Below, in pieces: positions 31,001 through 39,887 of a stretch of 64,000 nt of DNA (its first letter is position 1; every line of letters starts with the position of its first letter). The stretch covers positions 310,001 to 374,000 of the forward strand of contig NZ_JACSPZ010000004.1 of NCBI RefSeq assembly GCF_014836905.1. The letters run 5' to 3'. A model generated the notes under the pieces. It was given only the letters and a program-made list of their open reading frames with translations. It was not told the origin of the DNA and searched no databases. The translations under genes and the position numbers were made by a program. Source of the DNA: Solibacillus faecavium. GTDB taxonomy: Bacteria; Bacillota; Bacilli; Bacillales_A; Planococcaceae.

Positions 31001-31529
31001 GCTCCAGATGTTTTTTTAATAGCTGCTTTCCTTTTCGAAGCCTTGTTTTTACCGTGTTTTCACTAATTTGCAGTATTTCGGCCATTTCCTTCATCGTCTG
31101 ATCTTCGTAATAGCATAAATAAATAACTTCACGGTATTTGACTGGCAGTGTCATGACCGCCTTGACTAAGTTATCATCTTCCTGCTGCTGTATGACTTCT
31201 TGTTCAACGGAAGTACCGCTTTCTACTTGCATAAAGACTTCATCGTCTTTTGCTTCGACATTTTTGGCATACCAGCTTTTCAAATAATCTTTTGAATGGT
31301 TAATTGCAATGCGCCAAAGCCATGTTTTTAACGATGAACCATATTGAAAAGAAGGAAGTGCCTTGTAGCATTTCACGAAAATCTCCTGCGTTAGATCCTC
31401 GGCAACCGCGTTATTATGTACATATTGCATGACAAGCTTTAATACGTCTTCTCCGTAATGTTGCATTAATTCATCTATAATCGCTTCATTTGATAATTTA
31501 GCGGTATCATTTATTAAATAACTTTCCAC
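30984..31529 (-). CDS. ECF-type RNA polymerase sigma factor
   Basis: About 181 residues. Region 2 has AEDLTQEIFVKCYKAL and SSLKTWLWRIAINHSKDYL; region 4 has LPVKYREVIYLCYYEDQTMKEMAEIL with ISENTVKTRLRKGKQLL. No anti-sigma of the usual zinc or RsiW kind follows; the PadR-type regulator and HAAS-SEDS protein take that position. GTG at 31529-31527 is set by AAAGGAGG six bases upstream. An ECF-like promoter lies just before it. Confidence 0.93.
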   Translation of the reverse strand: MESYLINDTAKLSNEAIIDELMQHYGEDVLKLVMQYVHNNAVAEDLTQEIFVKCYKALPSFQYGSSLKTWLWRIAINHSKDYLKSWYAKNVEAKDDEVFMQVESGTSVEQEVIQQQEDDNLVKAVMTLPVKYREVIYLCYYEDQTMKEMAEILQISENTVKTRLRKGKQLLKKHLEREENG

Positions 31530-31551
31530 AGAAATACCTCCTTTCATCAAT

Positions 31552-31580
31552 TAGACGAACCCCGTTTTTAAAAAGTTTGA
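31552..31580 (-). promoter_or_regulatory. Candidate ECF-sigma promoter of the sigma/PadR/SEDS operon
   Basis: Minus strand: TCAAAC at 31580-31575, a 17-bp spacer, CGTCTA at 31557-31552. This fits the AAC...CGTC pattern of Bacillus ECF sigma factors, suggesting the operon is controlled by its own sigma factor. The start codon lies about 23 bases after the -10. Confidence 0.65.
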
Positions 31581-31632
31581 TTTAATTACAATTAATTAAT
31601 AGGATACTGAATTAAGTAGTACGCGGGAAATT

Positions 31633-31802
31633 CTAATATATTTATAAATCTTCTAATATAATTTTATTTTTTCTAATAAAATCCCGATTTTCTAATAAAA
31701 CGTCCCATTGTGCTAAAATGCAATGACTTTTATCTAATATCTCCGTTGGATTTGCTAATATCCAATCATCATTTTCTAATATCCCACAGCAATGTTCTAA
31801 TA
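31633..31802. repeat. Array of nine CTAATA motifs at about 21-bp period
   Basis: The hexamer CTAATA (TATTAG on the minus strand), usually within TTCTAATAT, starts at 31633, 31653, 31673, 31692, 31713 (as CTAAAA), 31734, 31755, 31776 and 31797. Intervals are 20, 20, 19, 21, 21, 21, 21 and 21 bp, close to two helical turns. The 14-15 bases between copies differ. The array fills the intergenic space upstream of the ECF-like promoter. On the minus strand one frame is open for 59 codons (31821-31642) with ILxxxxx heptads, but it has no ATG, GTG or TTG start and no ribosome-binding site. Confidence 0.85.
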
Positions 31803-31841
31803 TAATGAGGGAAGCATCGCATTATTCCGCAGTTTAAACAT

Positions 31842-31872
31842 AAAAAAAGTGCACCCATTGACGCGAGTGCAC
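31842..31872 (-). terminator. Terminator after the DCC oxidoreductase gene
   Basis: Arms GTGCAC at 31849-31854 and 31867-31872 with a seven-T run on the minus strand. Confidence 0.75.
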
Positions 31873-31881
31873 AACTTCATT

Positions 31882-32280
31882 TTATAAAAATCTTTTTCGC
31901 TGCTCTGCTGATGGTAGCATGCATGCATCTTTTTTACCGAACCATTTGTAGCGGTTTTTTGCAACGAACCGATAGACAATATCCCTCAGTGGTTTTGGCA
32001 CTACAATGAAAATATAGCACAGCTTCCAGAGGCCAGTTAGATTTCGTGCAATTTTAAGCGCTGCTGTCGATTCAGTAAAGTAATTATCCCCTTCAATCAA
32101 TACAATGCTGTCCGTCTTTTCGGAGACACCAAACTTTTTCAACATGTCAATCCCGCTATCACTTTGAAGTGAGGTAAACTTAAACAATGTTTTCGGATCA
32201 CGCTTTATAATAAATTGAACACTTGCATCACAGAAGTTGCATTCTCCATCAAATAGTATAAGACGTCTCAAGATCTCCAC
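31882..32280 (-). CDS. DCC-family thiol-disulfide oxidoreductase (DUF393)
   Basis: 132 residues with the family signature LFDGECNFCD near the N-terminus (a CxxC centre) and the C-terminal VYRFVAKNRYKWFG. Redox role is inferred from the motif; substrate unknown. It starts one base after pheA ends, so it is probably co-transcribed with it. Confidence 0.9.
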   Translation of the reverse strand: MEILRRLILFDGECNFCDASVQFIIKRDPKTLFKFTSLQSDSGIDMLKKFGVSEKTDSIVLIEGDNYFTESTAALKIARNLTGLWKLCYIFIVVPKPLRDIVYRFVAKNRYKWFGKKDACMLPSAEQRKRFL

Positions 32281-32281
32281 C

Positions 32282-33154
32282 TCATTCTGGTGTTACATAA
32301 GTAAGATATGTGCCGAGTGACTTCACTGTGCAGCCAAGAGCCTTAAGCTCCTCCAGAGCACCTTTCATCATCGGTTCCTCTTCATCGTCTAGTATATCAA
32401 TAATAAAGAAATAATTCCCGAGTCCTGTTTTTAATGGTCGTGATTCTATTTTACTTAAATTTATTTTACGCCATGCAAATACAGATAATACTTGATGAAG
32501 CGCACCGGACACATCTGTCGGTAATGTAAGCATAAATGTTGTTTTCGGCTGTGATTGTAACGGTACTAAACCATGCTTTATATTTTGCTTTGATAATACA
32601 AAAAAGCGCGTATGATTAAAATGGAAATCATGAATATTATGTTCTGCAATATGTAGGTTATATTTTTCAGCTGCTGAAAGGTTGGCAACGGCTGCAATAC
32701 AGCGATCTTCGGTTTGCGAAACAAGCTCGGCAGCTGCTGCAGTGGAAGCATATGGTGTTTGCTTCACATTGCCATGTGTGTAAAATAAAAATTTATGACA
32801 TTGTGCCAATGCATGTGGATGTGAATATATTTCTTCCAGCATCTCTAAATTTTCAGCGAACTTTTTATTTACCAATAAATGCTGTTGAATTTTTGACATT
32901 ACTTCAGCTGTTACAAATAGCTCTGCTTCATGATATAAATAGTCAATTGTTAATGGCACGGAACCTTCCAATGCATTTTCTACAGGTACAACCGCTAGCT
33001 CGACTTTCCCCTCCGATACAGCTTCAATACATTCCGGAATTGATTTATATGGAATATGCCAATCATGCGGGTATAAACCCTTTGCAGCTAAATATGTAAA
33101 AGATGCTTCTGGACCTAGATAGGCAATTCGTTTTTCCCATTTATTTTCTGACAT
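32282..33154 (-). CDS. pheA: Prephenate dehydratase
   Basis: About 290 residues. It converts prephenate to phenylpyruvate in phenylalanine synthesis. The N-terminal periplasmic-binding-like catalytic region has YLGPEASFT, VPVENALEGSV and the NHTRFFVL motif containing the catalytic Thr-Arg-Phe. A C-terminal ACT domain has KIESRPLKTGLGNYFFIID, the phenylalanine-binding ESRP site. ATG at 33154 follows GAGGTG by six bases; the GTG at 33163 is part of that site. Confidence 0.95.
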   Translation of the reverse strand: MSENKWEKRIAYLGPEASFTYLAAKGLYPHDWHIPYKSIPECIEAVSEGKVELAVVPVENALEGSVPLTIDYLYHEAELFVTAEVMSKIQQHLLVNKKFAENLEMLEEIYSHPHALAQCHKFLFYTHGNVKQTPYASTAAAAELVSQTEDRCIAAVANLSAAEKYNLHIAEHNIHDFHFNHTRFFVLSKQNIKHGLVPLQSQPKTTFMLTLPTDVSGALHQVLSVFAWRKINLSKIESRPLKTGLGNYFFIIDILDDEEEPMMKGALEELKALGCTVKSLGTYLTYVTPE

Positions 33155-33209
33155 AACGTGCACCTCAATCTCAAGTTCTAAATTTTCTGTTAAATGTTAT
33201 TATAAGAAA

Positions 33210-33244
33210 GGACTGTCCATTTGCCCTAGCAGATTGGACAGCCC
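33210..33244 (-). terminator. Terminator after pheB
   Basis: Arms GGACTGTCC (33210-33218) and GGACAGCCC (33236-33244) followed on the minus strand by TTTCTTAT. Confidence 0.65.
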
Positions 33245-33290
33245 TAATTATTTGGTTATTCCTTGGTGCAACTGCGTAAAATTCTAGAGG

Positions 33291-33746
33291 TTAAAATGCA
33301 CCTGAGCTAATAACTTCAGCCGATTCAATAAATTCAAGATGATTTAAGCTACGAATGAGTTCATCCAACTCATACGACATACTTGTAACGTCCAATGACA
33401 ACGTAACATTTGCACGCCCTTGAATCGGAATTGTTTGGTGAATCGTCAGCACATTGCAATGTGCATCCGATACGGTTTCTAGTAATTTGGCAAGTGTACC
33501 TTTACGATCTTGCAGTTGAATGAACACCGTTAAAATACGTTCTTGCACAATCGAATGGAAAGGAAAAACAGCATCACGATATTTATAAAAGGCGCTTCGA
33601 GATAAATCAACCTCTTTTACCGCATCCCAAATGGAAGTAACAGAGCCTTTTTGCAATAATTGTTTTGCTTCTAACGTTTTTTGCATCGCATCTGTCAATA
33701 CATCCTCACGCACTAAATAATATCGTTGATTAGCTACGTTTTTCAT
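33291..33746 (-). CDS. pheB: ACT-domain protein PheB
   Basis: About 151 residues. N-terminal YYLVREDVLTDAM is followed by an HTH-like segment (SIWDAVKEVDLSRSAFYKYRDAVFPF) and a C-terminal ACT domain (RKGTLAKLLETVSDA). The obg-pheB-pheA order is conserved in Bacillales. ATG at 33746 is preferred since the Shine-Dalgarno GGGG overlaps the ATG at 33752. An amino-acid-sensing role is likely; the exact function is unproven. Confidence 0.9.
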   Translation of the reverse strand: MKNVANQRYYLVREDVLTDAMQKTLEAKQLLQKGSVTSIWDAVKEVDLSRSAFYKYRDAVFPFHSIVQERILTVFIQLQDRKGTLAKLLETVSDAHCNVLTIHQTIPIQGRANVTLSLDVTSMSYELDELIRSLNHLEFIESAEVISSGAF

Positions 33747-33763
33747 CGTCATCCCCCACTTAA

Positions 33764-35062
33764 TTAATCGACAAAGTCAAATTCGAATTCCATTAGACGT
33801 ACTGTGTCACCATTTTGGGCACCACGTTTACGTAATTGCTCATCGACACCCATCGCACGTAGTTGGCGGGCAAAACGTCGAATACCGTCTTCACGACTGA
33901 AGTCAGTCATTTTGAATAAACGTTCAATTGTGTAACCTGAAAGTACATATGCACCATCATCATCACGTGTAATTTCGAATTCGCTGCCTTGGCTTTCATG
34001 TTTGTACATTACTACCGCATCCGACTCTTCGTCCAATACATCATGCAATAAGAATTCTGGTGTTACTTCTAGAAGATCGGCAATTTCAAATAGTAATGGC
34101 TTTAAACCTTGACGAGAAACTGCTGAAATTGGGAAGATTTTTACGTCTTCTCCTACTTTCTTTTTAAACTCTTCCAAGTTTTCTTCCGCATTTGGCATGT
34201 CCATTTTATTGGCAACGATAATTTGTGGACGTTCAAGTAAACGTAGATTATATTGTTCTAACTCGTTGTTAATCGTTACATAATCGTCATATGGCTCGCG
34301 GCCTTCCATCCCAGACATATCGATTACGTGTACAATTACTCGTGTACGTTCGATATGACGTAAAAATTGCATCCCTAAGCCCACGCCTTGGTGCGCGCCT
34401 TCAATTAAACCTGGTAAATCGGCCATTGCGAATGAACGACCGTCATCTGTTTCTACCATTCCTAAGTTCGGTACAATCGTTGTAAAATGGTAAGCACCAA
34501 TTTTAGGTTTTGCTGAAGAAACAACAGATAATAATGTAGATTTTCCTACAGAAGGGAAACCAACTAAACCAACATCAGCCAATACTTTTAATTCTAGAAT
34601 AACTTCTAATTCCTGACCTGGTTCACCTTTTTCGGCTAATTCCGGTGCTGGATTTGATGGTGTAGCAAAACGGCAGTTACCACGTCCGCCACGTCCTGCT
34701 TTAGCGATAATAGCCTGTTGACCATGTTCAACTAAATCGGCAATGACTGTTTTTGTTTCAGCATTCATTACAACTGTTCCTGGTGGCACTTTAACGATTA
34801 AATCTTCAGCACGACGACCGTGCATCCCTTTACTCATCCCATGCTCTCCACGTTCAGCTTTGAAGTGGCGTTTGTAGCGGAAGTCCATTAACGTACGTAA
34901 ACCTTCTTCTACTTCAAAAACAACGTTACCACCACGGGCACCATCGCCACCTGCTGGACCACCATTTGGTACATATTTTTCACGGCGGAAGGCAACCATT
35001 CCATCTCCACCGTCTCCACCTTTAACGTAAATCTTTACGTGATCGACAAACATTTCTTTCAC
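33764..35062 (-). CDS. obg: Obg-family GTPase
   Basis: 432 residues. Glycine-rich Obg fold ([15 protein letters not shown], then [14 protein letters not shown]), GTPase domain with [18 protein letters not shown] and NKMD, and a C-terminal OCT domain. It is essential in ribosome maturation and in B. subtilis also links to sporulation and stress signalling. Its ATG overlaps the spo0B stop by four bases. Confidence 0.97.
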   Translation of the reverse strand: MKEMFVDHVKIYVKGGDGGDGMVAFRREKYVPNGGPAGGDGARGGNVVFEVEEGLRTLMDFRYKRHFKAERGEHGMSKGMHGRRAEDLIVKVPPGTVVMNAETKTVIADLVEHGQQAIIAKAGRGGRGNCRFATPSNPAPELAEKGEPGQELEVILELKVLADVGLVGFPSVGKSTLLSVVSSAKPKIGAYHFTTIVPNLGMVETDDGRSFAMADLPGLIEGAHQGVGLGMQFLRHIERTRVIVHVIDMSGMEGREPYDDYVTINNELEQYNLRLLERPQIIVANKMDMPNAEENLEEFKKKVGEDVKIFPISAVSRQGLKPLLFEIADLLEVTPEFLLHDVLDEESDAVVMYKHESQGSEFEITRDDDGAYVLSGYTIERLFKMTDFSREDGIRRFARQLRAMGVDEQLRKRGAQNGDTVRLMEFEFDFVD

Positions 35063-35583
35063 TCCTCATGCATGTGAAGGACATATTTCCAACTTGTATT
35101 CGTTTGTTCATATGTGTCCACACCAAAAATATTCTGTTCTATTGAAAATAGCGACTGTTCCCATTTTCCCGTTAAATGAAATGAAATATTCCACTTATTT
35201 TCTTTTGTTTCGATACTTAACTGCAATTTGTGCTCTTCATATGGATCAAGCGTGTCATAAACATGAATAATTGTGTTTTCCAAGTATTGAGTAATAGCTT
35301 CATCGTACTTGCTTTCAACTGGGGCATTTACATCGCTATCCATTTGAAGCTGTATAGCTGGGAAACGCCATTGTACTGTATGAAGCCATTCCATCGTATT
35401 AGGTAATTGAAGTCGATTGATGTTCGAAAGCATCTTACAATGCTCTGACTGTTCAAAAATCACTTTTTTTGCATCGTCCACTCGACCTAAATCTAAATTC
35501 ATTTGAATCAAATGAAGATGATTTAAAAAGTCATGATTTGCATAGCGTAACGCTTCAGTTACAGTTAATTTTGAACCAGCCAT
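35059..35583 (-). CDS. spo0B: Sporulation phosphotransferase Spo0B
   Basis: 174 residues. It passes phosphate from Spo0F to Spo0A in the phosphorelay. The phosphoacceptor segment [19 protein letters not shown] matches B. subtilis LRHYRHDWMNKLQLI; His17 is the expected acceptor. The C-terminal half is a degenerate ATPase-like domain. Location between rpmA and obg is the conserved one. Confidence 0.92.
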   Translation of the reverse strand: MAGSKLTVTEALRYANHDFLNHLHLIQMNLDLGRVDDAKKVIFEQSEHCKMLSNINRLQLPNTMEWLHTVQWRFPAIQLQMDSDVNAPVESKYDEAITQYLENTIIHVYDTLDPYEEHKLQLSIETKENKWNISFHLTGKWEQSLFSIEQNIFGVDTYEQTNTSWKYVLHMHEE

Positions 35584-35815
35584 TTTTCCACTCTCCGTTT
35601 TCCAGTATCGTTACTAGTATAACAAGTTTCACATCTATTTTCCTTCTATTCATCTGTTCCTCAAAAGAATGACATAATCGATACTTAAGAAAATTTCAAC
35701 CATTCATATCAATTATACTTAGCATAATTGCCATCGGATTTAGCTATATGACGTATAGCGAATCAGTTAGCCTTTTTCTCCTGAACCATGACACCTGTTA
35801 AAAAAGGTGAAAAAG

Positions 35816-35848
35816 TGAAAAAAAGGACTGCAATAAATGCAGTCCTTT
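35816..35848 (-). terminator. Terminator after rpmA
   Basis: 11-bp arms AAAGGACTGCA (35822-35832) and complement (35838-35848) and a T-run of at least six on the minus strand. Confidence 0.85.
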
Positions 35849-35859
35849 CATTGCAAGAA

Positions 35860-36511
<652 letters not shown>

Positions 36512-36527
36512 GTCCATCACCTACTTA

Positions 36528-36836
36528 TTAAGCGTTGATAGCTTCAACTACTAATTTAGTGTATGGTTGACGGTGACCTTGCTTACGACGGTAGTTCTTT
36601 TTCGCTTTAAGTTTGAAAACAGTAATTTTCTTTTGCTTACCTTCTTTAACAACTTTCGCTGTTACAGTAGCGCCAGCAACTGTTGGAGCTCCAACTTTAA
36701 CTGTTTCTCCACCTACGAATAAAACTTTGTCAAAAGTAACGATTTCGTCAGCAGCCACACCTAGTTTTTCAACATAGATTTCTTGACCTGCTTCAACTTT
36801 GATTTGTTTACCACCAGTTTCGATAATTGCGTACAT
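36528..36836 (-). CDS. rplU: 50S ribosomal protein L21
   Basis: 102 residues, full length. Starts [11 protein letters not shown] and has the basic [17 protein letters not shown] segment that contacts 23S rRNA. First gene of rplU-prp-rpmA. Confidence 0.98.
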   Translation of the reverse strand: MYAIIETGGKQIKVEAGQEIYVEKLGVAADEIVTFDKVLFVGGETVKVGAPTVAGATVTAKVVKEGKQKKITVFKLKAKKNYRRKQGHRQPYTKLVVEAINA

Positions 36837-36839
36837 TAA

Positions 36840-36945
36840 AATGCACCTCCTCTTAGACTCAGACTCGCCCGGAATTGCAGGTGACCATAAAAGTACTTAA
36901 ACCTGTTCAGCGCGGTTGCAGTAGCACGGGTGCTACAAACAATAA
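36840..36945 (-). promoter_or_regulatory. Structured L21 leader
   Basis: Between promoter and rplU the minus strand holds GTAGCACCCGTGCTAC (self-complementary), CGCGCTGAACAGG and a GC-rich segment before the ribosome-binding site. The place and content match the L21 leader described for Bacilli, an RNA element thought to bind L21 for feedback control. I have not aligned it to the Rfam model. Confidence 0.6.
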
Positions 36946-36952
36946 CATTCAA

Positions 36953-36981
36953 ATACTACCACATCTAAAATATCAAGTCAA
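36953..36981 (-). promoter_or_regulatory. SigA-type promoter of rplU-prp-rpmA
   Basis: Minus strand: TTGACT at 36981-36976, a 17-bp spacer, TAGTAT at 36958-36953. The -35 overlaps the last codons of spoIVFB. Confidence 0.8.
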
Positions 36982-37584
36982 CCTATTCATTACTATTTTT
37001 TCAAATGCAGAACGGTATTTTCGAAATTTCCAATCGCCTATTACTTTGGTCCATAAAAAGAGACCAATGATTGTTAATGACAATGATTGCGGCAATAAAT
37101 ATAATAGTACGATAATTATTACCGTAAGTAAATAAAAAGAAGCCGTTAAATAAAATTCGAAAATTTTAGAAAACGGCCGCCATTTTAATAAGCTATAGCA
37201 AAATATTCTACCACCATCAAGAGGCCAGATTGGAATGAGGTTAATAGCTAGAATAAATAGTTGAACTTCTATTAACCTCTCACTGAGCATAGGAGGCAAA
37301 AAAACACTGACGAAGATTCCAATGCACGTTGCAAGTGGTCCCCCTAATGCAATAATAATGAGCTGATTGTAGGATAAACGCATCTCATCCTTTATCGTCA
37401 TTTCTCCGCCGTACGGAACAATTTTACATTGTGTAATGTGCGCTCCGACTAATTTCGCTGCGATAAAATGACCTAATTCATGAAATAATAACGAGACAAT
37501 AATAACAGTATAAAACGCAATATCCCCATACAAAACAATTGATAAGAGCAGTAACAAAAATAATGGGTGAATCGAAATTTTCAT
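36973..37584 (-). CDS. spoIVFB: SpoIVFB-like intramembrane metalloprotease without CBS domain
   Basis: 203 residues. Zinc motif HELGH at 35-39 and NLIPIWPLDGGR near 115-125 mark a site-2 protease of the SpoIVFB group, which cleaves pro-SigK in the mother cell. B. subtilis SpoIVFB is about 288 residues with a C-terminal CBS domain. This protein ends after the membrane part, so the domain implicated in ATP sensing and pro-SigK binding is missing. It directly follows spoIVFA. Confidence 0.87.
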   Translation of the reverse strand: MKISIHPLFLLLLLSIVLYGDIAFYTVIIVSLLFHELGHFIAAKLVGAHITQCKIVPYGGEMTIKDEMRLSYNQLIIIALGGPLATCIGIFVSVFLPPMLSERLIEVQLFILAINLIPIWPLDGGRIFCYSLLKWRPFSKIFEFYLTASFYLLTVIIIVLLYLLPQSLSLTIIGLFLWTKVIGDWKFRKYRSAFEKIVMNRLT

Positions 37585-38133
37585 TTAGATGGACTTTTCC
37601 TTTAGCCAGCTAATCGTTTCTTCCATATTCAAAACTTGCCCATTTCTCTCAATTTGCACATACAGTTTTCCGGCTTTTTTAGTTGCAACAACCATCCCTT
37701 TACTTACAGTTGTGTAGGGTAATACATAAAAATCATCGACAAAGCCAAATGTTACTGTGTCCCCTGTATCATATACAATTGAAATTGCTTTCCCATTATA
37801 TTTTGTATGGCCAGTAAAAACAATTAGACCATCAAACAAGGCATTTAATACAAAAGGTTCATCATAAGCGAGTAAAAAACCATCGTTAAAGCGATCAATC
37901 GTCTGGAAAAGTTGTAATTGATTAATTGATATATCTGCACTTACAGGGATTTGTGTTTCATCCTTTGACAGTATATTCACTACTGCCTTTCTCATCATGA
38001 CTAAGTCATCCGAGCTATATACGATGGAATGAATAACACGTTTTGTAGATATATCCCCATAATAATTACAGCCATAAATAATCACAAAGACGACGCTCGC
38101 GATGAGCCATTGCCATTTTTTCAAGCTCACCAT
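37585..38133 (-). CDS. spoIVFA: SpoIVFA-like regulator of SpoIVFB
   Basis: 182 residues: one membrane helix near 8-24, then a degenerate M23/LytM-like domain (GLIVFTGHTKYNGKAISIVYDTGDTVTFGF is broken here by lost metal ligands). It is shorter than the 264-residue B. subtilis protein. SpoIVFA anchors and inhibits SpoIVFB. The stop adjoins the spoIVFB start. Confidence 0.85.
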   Translation of the reverse strand: MVSLKKWQWLIASVVFVIIYGCNYYGDISTKRVIHSIVYSSDDLVMMRKAVVNILSKDETQIPVSADISINQLQLFQTIDRFNDGFLLAYDEPFVLNALFDGLIVFTGHTKYNGKAISIVYDTGDTVTFGFVDDFYVLPYTTVSKGMVVATKKAGKLYVQIERNGQVLNMEETISWLKEKSI

Positions 38134-38195
38134 CCAATCTTTTTGAACTATTATATGTCATGAATGACATTTCAATTCAAGAAAGCTCTTAATAG

Positions 38196-38236
38196 AAAAA
38201 GCTGTATGGAATAGTTCGATACATTCCATACAGCTT
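38196..38236 (-). terminator. Terminator after minD
   Basis: 14-bp perfect arms AAGCTGTATGGAAT (38199-38212) and complement (38223-38236) with a T-run on the minus strand. Confidence 0.85.
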
Positions 38237-38241
38237 ACACT

Positions 38242-39126
38242 TTATTTGAATAATGATTTCAATTTAGCAAATACACCTTTTGGCTGGTCATCTTCCAGAC
38301 TCATTAATGGTACAGAGTCCCCTAAAATACGTCGGGCAATATTGCGATAGCCTAATGATGCTTTATTATTCGGATTCATTACAATTGGCTCACCCTTGTT
38401 TGAAGAGCTAATCACATCTTCACTATCGACAATGATTCCCAATAAATCAATCGATAAATGCGTTGTAACTTCCGTAATATCCATCGCATCTCCGTTCGTC
38501 ATTAAGCTTTTACGTATACGGTTAATAATAAGCTTAGGTGGTTCAATTGGCTCCTGCTCAAGCAAACCGATAATACGATCCGCATCCCGCACTGCTGAAA
38601 TTTCAGGTGTTGTCACGACGATAGCGCGATCCGCTCCAGCAACAGCATTGCGGTAGCCTTGTTCAATACCTGCAGGACAATCAATTAACACATAATCAAA
38701 TTCCCGCTTCAGCTCATCTATTACGATCTTCATTTGTTCCGGGTTTATCGCATTTTTATCTGTATTTTGAGCAGCAGGCAATAAGTATAAACGTTCATCT
38801 ACTCGCTTATCTTTTACTAACGCCTGATGCATTTTACAACGGCCCTCGATTACATCAACTAAATCATAGATAATACGATTTTCCAGTCCTAAAATCACAT
38901 CTAAGTTACGTAAACCTATATCCGTATCCACTAAACAAACTTTCTTGCCTTGAAGTGCCAATGCAGTTCCTAGGTTTGCCGTAGTAGTCGTTTTACCTAC
39001 GCCACCTTTCCCTGAAGTTATAACGATTGCTTCTCCCACATTAGCGGCCCCTTCCTTATATAAGGTAGCATCTTGAGTAATTGCATCATCAATATTCTTA
39101 GAGAATAATAATTCGTCTTCACTCAT
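38242..39126 (-). CDS. minD: Septum-site ATPase MinD with N-terminal extension
   Basis: 294 residues. Deviant Walker A GKGGVGKTTTT at about 39-49, DTDIGLRNLD, LIDCPAG, and a C-terminal amphipathic helix GVFAKLKSLFK for membrane binding. It recruits MinC to block polar division. Most MinD proteins start at the equivalent of Val30 (GEAIVITSG). Here an ATG 29 residues earlier has an ideal AAAGGAGG site, while the GTG at 39039 also has a site (AAGGAAGGGG), so two forms are possible. Confidence 0.95.
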   Translation of the reverse strand: MSEDELLFSKNIDDAITQDATLYKEGAANVGEAIVITSGKGGVGKTTTTANLGTALALQGKKVCLVDTDIGLRNLDVILGLENRIIYDLVDVIEGRCKMHQALVKDKRVDERLYLLPAAQNTDKNAINPEQMKIVIDELKREFDYVLIDCPAGIEQGYRNAVAGADRAIVVTTPEISAVRDADRIIGLLEQEPIEPPKLIINRIRKSLMTNGDAMDITEVTTHLSIDLLGIIVDSEDVISSSNKGEPIVMNPNNKASLGYRNIARRILGDSVPLMSLEDDQPKGVFAKLKSLFK

Positions 39127-39795
39127 TTAGCTTCCTCCTTTATATGTTGATAAATTCGGTCGTATATTTCTTAACTCTTGGATTCTATCATATGCAATTA
39201 TGTCATTTTCTCCAAGATATGCAAATATTTGATGAGTATGGTCTAATATAAATTGCGATTCATTTGTCATGACCTCAACATGATTACCAATTAATACATG
39301 TGTAGGTTCAAAATGAGAGGCGTAAACAATCGCTTCATCATTTCCATTTACACCAGCGTGCACTATTCCTTTTAGCTTACCCGCAATATGTACATTACCG
39401 CCTGCTTCAATTCTTCCATTCGGATTTACATCGCCCAAAACAAGAATATCTCCCGTTACGCGTAGTGTTTGTCCAGACCGAACAATTCCTACGTATGTTT
39501 CAAAGCGATTTGTTTCAAACTGTTTGAAACTTTCTTCCATCGTAATGACATCACTTTGAATGTTTTTTACACATAACTTTTGATGCTCTTCAACAACTTT
39601 TGTAAGCTGGTCTTTTTGCTCGGGTGTACAGTAACGTTTTCCTAAGTGCAATTGTACATCTATTTTACCATCAAGATGTCCTTCTGTAACTTTTTTCTCA
39701 AGTTCTTCCACTAATTCGGAATAAGAACATTGATCATCCAAACGAAGGACCAATCCATCTTTAGTTCCTTTAATATGGATAAATTGTTTTTTCAT
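39127..39795 (-). CDS. minC: Septum-site inhibitor MinC
   Basis: 222 residues. The N-terminal domain begins FIHIKGTKDGLVLRLDD; the C-terminal beta-helix repeats (LRVTGDILVLGDVNPNGRI, then AGGNVHIAGKLKGIVHAG) bind MinD and FtsZ. The stop directly adjoins the minD start. Confidence 0.95.
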   Translation of the reverse strand: MKKQFIHIKGTKDGLVLRLDDQCSYSELVEELEKKVTEGHLDGKIDVQLHLGKRYCTPEQKDQLTKVVEEHQKLCVKNIQSDVITMEESFKQFETNRFETYVGIVRSGQTLRVTGDILVLGDVNPNGRIEAGGNVHIAGKLKGIVHAGVNGNDEAIVYASHFEPTHVLIGNHVEVMTNESQFILDHTHQIFAYLGENDIIAYDRIQELRNIRPNLSTYKGGS

Positions 39796-39828
39796 AGCTT
39801 TTCAAGTCACCTCGCGCTACATAATGGT

Positions 39829-39864
39829 GAAAAGAAACAACCGAATCCAATGTTCGAGTTGTCT
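39829..39864 (-). terminator. Probable terminator between mreD and minC
   Basis: Imperfect hairpin (ACAACCGAA / TTCGAGTTGT) followed on the minus strand by TTTCTTTTC. Read-through into minCD is possible. Confidence 0.5.
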
Positions 39865-39887
39865 CTTCATCACTTGTTTTACAATGC

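Noticed and set aside
31633-31802. CRISPR array
   Set aside because: The repeated unit is only 6-9 bp, with no long identical repeat and no cas genes in the window.
31642-31821. 59-codon heptad peptide as a gene
   Set aside because: No ATG, GTG or TTG start and no Shine-Dalgarno sequence in the frame. It is kept as a hypothesis under the array finding, not as a CDS.
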